From Planctomycetota bacterium (GTDB lineage: Bacteria > Planctomycetota > GCA-002687715 > DRQF01): DNA of 64,000 nucleotides. Both the position numbers and the translations under genes were made by a program. The notes beneath the pieces are model-generated. The model was given only the letters and a program-made list of their open reading frames with translations. It was not told the DNA's origin and ran no database searches. How positions within the stretch are numbered: position 1 is the stretch's first letter; each line of letters starts with the position of its first letter. Shown piece after piece: positions 52,375-59,881 of the stretch. The stretch lies in contig JACKGY010000004.1 in assembly GCA_020639295.1 (NCBI GenBank), positions 496,001-560,000 on the forward strand. Reading direction: 5' to 3'.

Positions 52375-53784
52375 ATGCAAGAGATCATCTGCCCCCATTG
52401 CGGCAAGGCCTTCAAGATCGACGAGGCCGGCTACGCCGACATCCTCAGGCAGGTGCGGGATCGGGAGTTCGACAAGCAGCTGCACGAACGCCTCGAAGCG
52501 GCGGAGCGGGAGAAGCGGCACGCCGTCGACTTGGCCAGGTCCCAGGCCGCGGGCGAGGCCCAGAAGGCGGCCGCGACCAAGGACGAGGAGATCCGGAAGC
52601 TCCAGTCCCGGATCGAGGCCAGCGAGGCCGACCGCAAGCTCGCCGTCGCGGAAGCGCTCGCGGCCGTCGAGAAGGAACGCGACCGGATCGCCAACGAACT
52701 CGAGAAGGTGACCCGCGAGACCGAGGCGAAGTCGGAGCTGACCGAGGCTCGGCACGCGGGCGAGTTGCAGCTGGCGGTGACGAAGAAGGATCAGGAGATC
52801 CGGGATCTGAAGGCTCGGCTCGAGTCCCTCGAGGTCGCCGAGCGGCTGAAGATCAGGGAGGCCGTCGGGGCGGTCGAGAAAGAGCGTGACGAGCTGAAGA
52901 GCGGCCTCGAGAAGGCGCGGCTCGAGAAACAGCTCGCCGAGAGCTCGCTGAGGGACAAGTACGAGACCCAGCTCAAGGATCGCGACCAGGAGATCGAACG
53001 CCTCCGGGAGATGAAGGCGCGCCTCTCGACCAAGATGATCGGCGAGACCCTCGAGCAGCACTGCGAGACGGAATTCAACCGCATCCGCGCCACCGCATTC
53101 CCGAGAGCCTATTTCGAGAAGGACAACGACGCCCGGACGGGCAGCAAGGGCGACTACATCTTCCGTGACTTCGACGAGAACGGGGTCGAGATCGTCTCGA
53201 TCATGTTCGAGATGAAGAACGAGGCCGATCACACCGCCACGAAGAAGAAGAACGAGGACTTCCTCAAGGAGCTGGACAAGGACCGCAACGAGAAGAGCTG
53301 TGAGTATGCCGTCCTGGTGTCGCTCCTCGAAGCCGAGAGCGAACTCTACAACACCGGGATCGTGGACGTCTTCCACCGCCATCCGAAGATGTACGTCATC
53401 CGGCCGCAGTTCTTCATCCCGATCATCACCCTGCTACGCAATGCGGCGATGAAGGCGCTGGAGTACAAGACGGAGCTCGCGCTGGTGAAGGCGCAGAACA
53501 TCGACATCACCAGCTTCGAGAGCGATCTGGAGTCCTTCAAGAGCGCCTTCGCGAGGAACTACGATCTGGCGGCGAGACGCTTCCAGACGGCGATCGAGGA
53601 GATCGACAAGTCGATCAACCACCTGCAGAAGACGAAGGAAGCCCTCCTGGGCGCCGATCGGAACCTCCGCCTCGCGAACGACAAGGCCCAGGACGTCACG
53701 ATCAAGAAGCTGACCAGGCACAACCCGACCATGGCGGCGAAGTTCGCCGAACTCGAGGAAGGCGGACCCGATCCGGCCGAGTGA
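52375..53784 (+). CDS. DUF2130 protein with coiled coil, nuclease-like fold
   Basis: A 469-residue protein of the DUF2130 family. It begins with a half zinc ribbon (CPHC at residues 6-9) and has a long coiled coil at about 25-225. The conserved DUF2130 domain lies at about 225-380 and includes GSKGDYIFRD, SIMFEMKNEAD, EDFLKELDKDRNEKSCEYAVLVS and HPKMYVIRPQFF. The D...ExK pattern (GDYIFRD...FEMKNE) resembles the PD-(D/E)XK nuclease core. The biological role is unknown. The ATG at 52375 is preceded by GGAGAG; a GTG four codons upstream is possible. It may be part of a small accessory cluster with the DUF2200 gene. Confidence 0.85.
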   Translation: MQEIICPHCGKAFKIDEAGYADILRQVRDREFDKQLHERLEAAEREKRHAVDLARSQAAGEAQKAAATKDEEIRKLQSRIEASEADRKLAVAEALAAVEKERDRIANELEKVTRETEAKSELTEARHAGELQLAVTKKDQEIRDLKARLESLEVAERLKIREAVGAVEKERDELKSGLEKARLEKQLAESSLRDKYETQLKDRDQEIERLREMKARLSTKMIGETLEQHCETEFNRIRATAFPRAYFEKDNDARTGSKGDYIFRDFDENGVEIVSIMFEMKNEADHTATKKKNEDFLKELDKDRNEKSCEYAVLVSLLEAESELYNTGIVDVFHRHPKMYVIRPQFFIPIITLLRNAAMKALEYKTELALVKAQNIDITSFESDLESFKSAFARNYDLAARRFQTAIEEIDKSINHLQKTKEALLGADRNLRLANDKAQDVTIKKLTRHNPTMAAKFAELEEGGPDPAE

Positions 53785-53842
53785 CGGGGACGCCCCTGGT
53801 CTGACGAATGACCCGAATCGATCGGCGCGAAGGGAAGAGGAC

Positions 53843-54193
53843 ATGAGCGAACATCGGATCTACACCATGAAGGTCGCGGGCGTCTACCCGCACTACGTCC
53901 AGAAGGCGGAGCGGAAGGGCCGGACGAAGGAGGAGGTCGACCGGATCATCGGCTGGCTCACCGGCTACGACGAGGTCGGGCTGCAACGCGTACTGGAGTC
54001 CGGAGTCGACTTCCGGACCTTCTTCGCCGAGGCTCCGGCGATGAACCCGAAGGTCTCGATGATCAAGGGCCTGGTCTGCGGCGTCCGGGTCGAGGAGGTC
54101 GAGGACCCGCTGATGCGGAACATCCGTTACCTGGACAAGCTCATCGACGAACTCGCCCGTGGCAAGGCGATGGAGAAGATCCTCCGGAGCTGA
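53843..54193 (+). CDS. DUF2200 family protein
   Basis: A 116-residue cytoplasmic protein of the DUF2200 family, recognised from YPHYVQKAERKGRTKEEVD, FRTFFAEAPAMNPK, IKGLVCGVRVEEVEDPLM and LIDELARGKAMEKIL. The function is unknown; family members are small helical proteins found sporadically. It begins 59 bp after the DUF2130 gene and is followed by a strong hairpin. Confidence 0.9.
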   Translation: MSEHRIYTMKVAGVYPHYVQKAERKGRTKEEVDRIIGWLTGYDEVGLQRVLESGVDFRTFFAEAPAMNPKVSMIKGLVCGVRVEEVEDPLMRNIRYLDKLIDELARGKAMEKILRS

Positions 54194-54196
54194 AAC

Positions 54197-54219
54197 TCGG
54201 CCGCCGGCCAGGCGGCCGA
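54197..54219 (+). terminator. Hairpin after the DUF2200 gene
   Basis: A perfect 9-bp stem TCGGCCGCC / GGCGGCCGA with loop GGCCA, 3 nt past the stop codon. There is no T tract. Confidence 0.5.
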
Positions 54220-54273
54220 CCGGTCGAAGGGCGCGGATCGGATGGCTGGGCCACGGGCCCGGGAGAACGACGG

Positions 54274-54687
54274 ATGGTGACGCGAACCCTGATCATGATC
54301 GTGGCCCTCCTCCTGCCCCTGCTCGGCGGCTGTCGCGACGAGGGCGCGCCGACGAAGGCGCCGACCACGAAGTCCGGCGACGGCGTCCGGCCGGCCCCGG
54401 AGACGACCGGCCAGGCTCCGGTGCTGAAGCTCGCGGTCTTCGCCGATGGTCGGTTCAAAGTGAACGGCGAGGCGGCGACCCTGCCCGCGCTGAAGACGGC
54501 ACTCGAGGTCGCGAAGGAGGCGCGGGGCGAGGTCTGGTACTATCGCCAAGCCGGTGAGACCGAGCCGCCGCCGATCGCGCTCGAGCTGCTCACCCTGGTG
54601 GCCGGTTCGGGGCTGCCGCTTCGCCTGTCGAACCGACCGGATTACTCCGACGTCAGTGCTCCGGTCAGGCCAAGTTCAGTCCGCTGA
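54274..54687 (+). CDS. Small lipoprotein with ExbD-like periplasmic domain
   Basis: A 137-residue predicted lipoprotein: MVTRTLIMIVALLLPLLGGC with LGGC lipobox and lipid Cys C20. A Thr/Pro-rich linker is followed by a domain (residues about 52-125) with the layout of the ExbD/TolR periplasmic domain: VFADGRFKVNGEAATLPALK, GEVWYYRQAGE, ALELLTLVAGSGLPLRLS. ExbD normally has an inner-membrane helix; here a lipid anchor replaces it. The ExbD resemblance is inferred from pattern, not established. Confidence 0.65.
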   Translation: MVTRTLIMIVALLLPLLGGCRDEGAPTKAPTTKSGDGVRPAPETTGQAPVLKLAVFADGRFKVNGEAATLPALKTALEVAKEARGEVWYYRQAGETEPPPIALELLTLVAGSGLPLRLSNRPDYSDVSAPVRPSSVR

Positions 54688-54754
54688 GCCGGCGGGACCG
54701 AGGACCGGGACCGTCGCGAGCGTCCTTCCGAGCGCGGCTCTCGACCACCCGGAT

Positions 54755-54782
54755 TTGCCTTCCCGTCGGTCGGCGACAGAAT
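54755..54782 (+). promoter_or_regulatory. Weak candidate promoter for the YtxJ-like gene
   Basis: TTGCCT at 54755-54760, a 16-bp spacer and CAGAAT at 54777-54782, 33 nt before the ATG. The -10 element is imperfect. Confidence 0.33.
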
Positions 54783-54815
54783 GGGACGACCGGAATCGCC
54801 CGGTCGGAGGAACCG

Positions 54816-55169
54816 ATGCCCGTCACCACGATCGAGCTGCCGGACGAGCCGGCCGCCGCCGCCGCGCGGCTCCGCGAGGCCTCGCGCGAGCGGGCCGTGC
54901 TGGTCTTCAAGAAGAGCCCGGTCTGTCCGGTCAGCTTCCACGCCGAATCGGAATACCGGGAGTTCCTGTCCGAGCTGGGGGAGGCCACCGACCTCGCCGT
55001 GGTCGAGATCGACGTCATCGCCCGGAGGCCCCTGGCCCGCGGTCTGACCGCCGAGCTGGGCATCCGGCACGAGTCGCCCCAGGCGCTGCTGTTCCGGGCG
55101 GGGGAGTTGGTCTGGCACGACTCCCACGAGGCCTTGTCGGTCGGCAACTTCCGGGCGAAGCTCGCCTGA
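54816..55169 (+). CDS. YtxJ-like thioredoxin-fold bacilliredoxin
   Basis: A 117-residue protein of the YtxJ/DUF2847 family, monothiol thioredoxin-like proteins proposed to act on bacillithiol-mixed disulfides. FKKSPVCPVSFHAESEY holds the single active Cys C37, and LGIRHESPQALLFRAGELVWHDSH is the family's second signature. Only one Cys is present at the active site, as usual for this family. Bacillithiol use in this organism cannot be shown from this window. It is followed by a terminator hairpin. Confidence 0.85.
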   Translation: MPVTTIELPDEPAAAAARLREASRERAVLVFKKSPVCPVSFHAESEYREFLSELGEATDLAVVEIDVIARRPLARGLTAELGIRHESPQALLFRAGELVWHDSHEALSVGNFRAKLA

Positions 55170-55177
55170 AGGGGGTC

Positions 55178-55196
55178 CGGCCCGGGCGCCGGGCCG
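55178..55196 (+). terminator. Terminator-like hairpin after the YtxJ-like gene
   Basis: A 7-bp stem CGGCCCG / CGGGCCG with a 5-nt loop, followed by ATTGT. The T content is low. Confidence 0.45.
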
Positions 55197-55245
55197 ATTG
55201 TCGCAAGTCCCGGTCAGAGCGGCATGAAGGTCCTCCCTGGTCGCG

Positions 55246-55274
55246 TTGACGGCCCCGAATCGATCTGCTACAAC
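55246..55274 (+). promoter_or_regulatory. Promoter of the thrS-infC-rpmI-rplT-pheST operon
   Basis: TTGACG at 55246-55251, a 17-bp spacer and TACAAC at 55269-55274. The thrS GTG is about 100 nt downstream of the expected start. I looked in the leader for a T-box or a threonine-codon run and found neither. Confidence 0.65.
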
Positions 55275-55378
55275 TGCCCGCTTCATGGCGAAGGCCGGAG
55301 TCCGTCCGTACCGAGACCGACCTCCGTGGGCCCGCTCCAGAAGCCGATTTCAACGACCAGGACGGAAAGGCCAATCGC

Positions 55379-57334
55379 GTGAGTGACGCGCAAGTCGAGT
55401 CGGACAAGATGGTTACGGTGACCCTGCCGGACGGCTCCAGCCGCCAGGTGGCGGCCGGGACCACAGTCCTCGAGCTTGCCCGCTCGATCGGCGCCGGTCT
55501 CGCCAAGGCGACCCTGGGAGCGCGTCTCGACGGCGCCGCCGAGATCGTCGATCTCCGCCGGCCACTCGACGCCGACTGCTCGATCGAGATCGTCACCGCC
55601 AACAGCGAGGCGGGACTCGAGGTGATCCGGCACTCGGCCTCGCACGTCATGGCCGACGCCATCTGCCAGCTCTGGCCGGAGGCGCGTCTGTCCATCGGTC
55701 CGGCCACGGCCGAGGGCTTCTACTACGACATCGACCTGGGCCATAAGATCAGCGACGACGAGCTCGGCGCCATCGAGCAGAAGATGGCCGAGATCATCGC
55801 CGCCGACAGCCCCTTCGAGCGCTGCGCGATCGATCGCGAGGCGAGTCTCCAGCGCTTCCGCGCCGCAGGCGAGATCTACAAGGCCGAGCTCATCGAGGGC
55901 TTCGACCCCAACGACGAGATCTCGGTCTATCGCCACGGCAACGGTGCCTTCGAGGACCTCTGCCGTGGTCCGCACGTGCCCAGCACCGGCTACATCAAGG
56001 CCTTCAAGCTCTTGAAGGTGGCCGGCGCCTACTGGCGCGGCGACGAGACCCGGCCGATGCTCCAGCGCATCTACGGCACCGCCTTCAACTCGAAGAAGGA
56101 GCTGCAGGAGCACCTCGAACGGATCGAGGAGGCCAAGCGGCGCGACCATCGCAAGCTGGGCAAGGAGCTCGAGCTCTTCATCTTCGACGAGACCGCGCCG
56201 GCGACGCCCTTCTTCCTGCCGAAGGGGGCCTTCATCTACAACGCGCTCGTCGACTTCATGCGCGAGAAGTACCGGGTCTACGGCTACGACGAGGTCATCA
56301 CCCCGCAGATCCTCGACCTGGAGTTGTGGAAGCGGTCGGGTCACTGGGACAAGTACAGGGACAACATGTACTTCACCCACTTCGACAAGGCGGACTTCGG
56401 CGTCAAGCCGATGAACTGCCCGACCCACTGCCTCATCTTCCGGTCGAAGGGGCGGAGCTATCGGGACCTCCCGCTGCGCATCGCCGACTTCGGGCGCCTG
56501 CATCGCTACGAGCGTTCCGGCGTCACCGCCGGCCTGACCCGCGTCCGCAGCTTCTGCCAGGACGACGGCCACATCTTCTGCCGTGACGACCAGATCGGCG
56601 ACGAGATCGCCCGCGTGATCCGGCTCCTGCGCGAGGTCTACCAGACCTTCGGCTTCCCGGACGTGCGGGTCTACTTCTCGACCCGGCCGGAGATGAGCGT
56701 CGGCACCGACGAGGTCTGGGAGAAGGCCGAGGCCGGTCTCCAGCGGGCCCTCGAGGACAACGGCCTCGACTACACGGTGAACCCCGGCGATGGCGCCTTC
56801 TACGGCCCGAAGATCGACTTCGTGGTCCTCGACGCGCTGCGCCGCGAGTGGCAGCTCGGCACCGTGCAGCTCGACTTCAACATGCCGGCGCGCTTCGAGC
56901 TCCACTACACGAACGCCCAGGACGGGCGTTCGCAGCCGGTGATGATCCACCGGGCGATCCTCGGTTCGCTCGAGCGTTTCATCGGCATCGCCGTGGAGCA
57001 CTTCGCCGGCAACTTCCCGCTCTGGCTCGCGCCGGTGCAGGTGCGGGTGCTGAACATCTCCGAGGCCCAGCTCGACCATGCCAACCGCGTGGTCGAACGG
57101 CTGAAGGCCGAGGGATACCGGGTCGAGACCGATTTCGGCAATGGCCGGATCGGCGGCAAGATCCGCGAGGCACGCAACAGTCGCGTGCCCTACATCGCCG
57201 TCATCGGCGACCGCGAGGTCGAAGACGGAACGCTCAACCTCCGCCGCCGCGGCGGCGAGGAGCTGGGCGCCAAGACGGTGGACGAGTTCTGTGCACTGCT
57301 GCGGGAGGAAGTCAGCTCCCGCAGCATGCTGTGA
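55379..57334 (+). CDS. thrS: Threonyl-tRNA synthetase
   Basis: A 651-residue class II synthetase. It has an N-terminal TGS domain (VTVTLPDGSSRQVAAGTTVLE), the editing domain with HSASHVMADA, and the catalytic core with GVKPMNCPTHCLIF (zinc ligand Cys) and NPGDGAFYGPKIDF. The C-terminal anticodon domain ends near YIAVIGDREVEDGTLNLR. The GTG at 55379 with GGAAAGG upstream is chosen; an internal ATG at 55409 would truncate the region before the TGS domain only slightly and is the alternative. It is the first gene of the translation operon. Confidence 0.95.
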   Translation: MSDAQVESDKMVTVTLPDGSSRQVAAGTTVLELARSIGAGLAKATLGARLDGAAEIVDLRRPLDADCSIEIVTANSEAGLEVIRHSASHVMADAICQLWPEARLSIGPATAEGFYYDIDLGHKISDDELGAIEQKMAEIIAADSPFERCAIDREASLQRFRAAGEIYKAELIEGFDPNDEISVYRHGNGAFEDLCRGPHVPSTGYIKAFKLLKVAGAYWRGDETRPMLQRIYGTAFNSKKELQEHLERIEEAKRRDHRKLGKELELFIFDETAPATPFFLPKGAFIYNALVDFMREKYRVYGYDEVITPQILDLELWKRSGHWDKYRDNMYFTHFDKADFGVKPMNCPTHCLIFRSKGRSYRDLPLRIADFGRLHRYERSGVTAGLTRVRSFCQDDGHIFCRDDQIGDEIARVIRLLREVYQTFGFPDVRVYFSTRPEMSVGTDEVWEKAEAGLQRALEDNGLDYTVNPGDGAFYGPKIDFVVLDALRREWQLGTVQLDFNMPARFELHYTNAQDGRSQPVMIHRAILGSLERFIGIAVEHFAGNFPLWLAPVQVRVLNISEAQLDHANRVVERLKAEGYRVETDFGNGRIGGKIREARNSRVPYIAVIGDREVEDGTLNLRRRGGEELGAKTVDEFCALLREEVSSRSML

Positions 57335-57378
57335 TGACCTGGGCCGCGCCGGTCGCGACCCGGTCGAAAGGAGAGTCG

Positions 57379-57402
57379 ATGTTGGTGGAGATGGATTCTT
57401 GA
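57379..57402 (+). CDS. Seven-codon mini-ORF coupled to infC
   Basis: ATG at 57379 follows the best ribosome site in this gap (AAAGGAG, 57367-57373). The mini-ORF encodes MLVEMDS and stops at TGA 57400-57402. That stop overlaps the infC start TTG (57399-57401), giving TTGA. Such overlap would let terminating ribosomes restart on infC. Whether it is translated is unproven; it could be chance. Confidence 0.35.
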   Translation: MLVEMDS

Positions 57403-57947
57403 AGCGAGGAGACCGCCGAGCGCCGCCGCCGGAGCCCCGGATGCGCATCAACCGCCAGATCCGGATCTCGCCGCTGCGCGTGATCGGGGACGATGGCGAA
57501 CAGATCGGCGTGATCAGCCGCGACGAAGCCCTGGACATGGCCTTGCGCTTGGGCCTCGACCTGGTCGAGATCTCGCCCACGGCTTCGCCCCCGGTCTGCA
57601 AGCTGATGGACTTCGGTCGCTACAAGTACGAGCTCAAGAAGAAGACGCAGAAGGCGAAGGCGCGTCAGCACACCATGCAGGTGAAGGAGATCCGCATTCG
57701 CCCGAAGACCGACAAGCACGACATCGAGACCAAGCTGAAGAAGGCCCGAGGCTTCCTCGAGGAGGGCGACAAGGTCCAGTTCACCGTGATGTTCCGTGGC
57801 CGCGAGGTCACCCATCCGGAGATCCCGCTCGAGATCCTCAAGGGGATGGTGGAGGAACTCTCCGACATCTCCAAGGTCGAACGCCAGCCGGCCATCGAAG
57901 GTCGGCGCATGACGATGATCGTGGCGCCCACGGGCAGCAAGAGCTGA
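57399..57947 (+). CDS. infC: Translation initiation factor IF-3
   Basis: A 182-residue IF-3 that binds the 30S subunit and checks start codons. INRQIRISPLRVIGDDGEQI and VDLVEISPTASPPVCKLMDFG-like sequence mark the N-domain; IRIRPKTDKHDIETKLKKAR marks the C-domain. The in-frame ATG at 57441 would remove 14 residues that other IF-3 proteins have. The TTG at 57399 restores the usual length and has GGTGGAG 8 nt upstream. A non-ATG start is typical of infC, where IF-3 represses its own translation. Confidence 0.92.
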   Translation: MKRGDRRAPPPEPRMRINRQIRISPLRVIGDDGEQIGVISRDEALDMALRLGLDLVEISPTASPPVCKLMDFGRYKYELKKKTQKAKARQHTMQVKEIRIRPKTDKHDIETKLKKARGFLEEGDKVQFTVMFRGREVTHPEIPLEILKGMVEELSDISKVERQPAIEGRRMTMIVAPTGSKS

Positions 57948-58002
57948 GCGCCACGGGGCGGCGACCTCGGAGGTCGTCGTCGGAACCAAGAAAGGAAAGA
58001 CG

Positions 58003-58197
58003 ATGCCCAAGATGAAGTCGAACCGCTCTGCCAAGAAGCGGTTCAAGTTGACCAAGACCGGCAAGGTCCGGCGCTACAAGGCCTTCAAGGGCCACATGCG
58101 TCAGACCAAGTCCGCCAAGCGCAAGCGCGCCATTCGCCGCCCCGTCATCGCCTTCGAGGGCGACGCCAGGGTCGCGCGCATGCTGCTCGGGCAGTGA
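58003..58197 (+). CDS. rpmI: Ribosomal protein bL35
   Basis: A 64-residue basic protein of the large subunit. MPKMKSNRSAKKRFKLTKTG and the KR-rich middle are standard. It is preceded by AAAGGA and lies between infC and rplT as in most bacteria. Confidence 0.96.
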   Translation: MPKMKSNRSAKKRFKLTKTGKVRRYKAFKGHMRQTKSAKRKRAIRRPVIAFEGDARVARMLLGQ

Positions 58198-58204
58198 GCC
58201 GGTC

Positions 58205-58284
58205 GCGGCTCCAGGGGAGCCGCAGAATCGTGGGTCCGCCACAGGGGTTGGACCCGGGAAGTTTGTGTCCTGAAACGACAAACC
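58205..58284 (+). promoter_or_regulatory. Structured rpmI-rplT intergenic RNA
   Basis: Three successive hairpins can form in the 133-nt gap: GCGGCTCC-AGG-GGAGCCGC (58205-58223), GGGTCC...GGACCC just after it, and GTTTGT...ACAAAC. L20 is known to autoregulate this operon in other bacteria by binding leader RNA. A similar role here is inference from position. Confidence 0.4.
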
Positions 58285-58330
58285 CGTCGCGACGGTCGTC
58301 ACCACGCGGCGGACCAGGAGCAAGAAGACA

Positions 58331-58681
58331 ATGAGAGTCACGAACGCCGTTCCGCGGCATCGACGCAAGAAGCGCATCGCCAAGAGAGCGAAGGGATTCG
58401 TCGGCGGCCGCCGGAAGCTGCTGAAGGTCACCAAGGAGACCATCCTTCGCGCCGATCGCTACGCCTTCCGGGATCGCAAGCAGCGCAAGCGCCACTTCCG
58501 GAGCCTGTGGATCACCCGCATCAGCGCGGCCGCCCGGATCAACGGCATGAACTACAGCCAGTTCATGAACGGCCTGCTCAAGGCCGAGGTCACGCTCGAT
58601 CGCAAGCAGCTCGCGGAGATCGCCGTGTCGGATCCCCAGGGATTCGCCAGCCTGGTCGAGACCGCCAAGTCCGCTCTCTGA
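58331..58681 (+). CDS. rplT: Ribosomal protein bL20
   Basis: A 116-residue protein required for 50S assembly, and in many bacteria the repressor of its own operon. VPRHRRKKRIAKRAKGFVGG at the N-terminus and WITRISAAARINGMNYSQFM in the middle are diagnostic. Normal length. Confidence 0.97.
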   Translation: MRVTNAVPRHRRKKRIAKRAKGFVGGRRKLLKVTKETILRADRYAFRDRKQRKRHFRSLWITRISAAARINGMNYSQFMNGLLKAEVTLDRKQLAEIAVSDPQGFASLVETAKSAL

Positions 58682-58702
58682 TCGATCGGCACCAGCCAGA
58701 CT

Positions 58703-58722
58703 CTCCCGCCCACCGGCGGGAG
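58703..58722 (+). terminator. Hairpin after rplT
   Basis: A perfect 8-bp stem CTCCCGCC / GGCGGGAG with loop CACC, 21 nt after rplT, followed by TTCG. It could partly end transcription before pheS or act as an attenuator. Confidence 0.5.
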
Positions 58723-58727
58723 TTCGA

Positions 58728-58788
58728 CACGCCACACATCGTCGCGAGGCACCGGACTCGGTCCAGGACTCCGACCTTGTGTGGCGTG
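58728..58788 (+). promoter_or_regulatory. Long inverted repeat before pheS
   Basis: Perfect 11-bp arms CACGCCACACA (58728-58738) and TGTGTGGCGTG (58778-58788) enclose 39 nt, 52 nt before the pheS start. With the preceding hairpin it gives two RNA structures between rplT and pheS, a place where pheST expression is controlled in other bacteria. No Phe-rich leader peptide is visible. Confidence 0.45.
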
Positions 58789-58840
58789 ATGATTCCAGGC
58801 CCCCGTTCCGGTCGGGCCGCGCTCGCCCGAGGACATGAGG

Positions 58841-59851
<1,011 letters not shown>

Positions 59852-59881
59852 TCGACGGCGACGACAGAGACTGGCCACGCC

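Noticed and set aside
55275..55378. T-box or Thr-rich leader peptide before thrS
   Set aside because: No T-box core sequence and no run of Thr codons after a ribosome site is visible.
57395..57397. ATT start for infC, as in Escherichia coli
   Set aside because: The ATT in GGATTCTTG is not in the infC frame; the TTG at 57399 is in frame with the best spacing.
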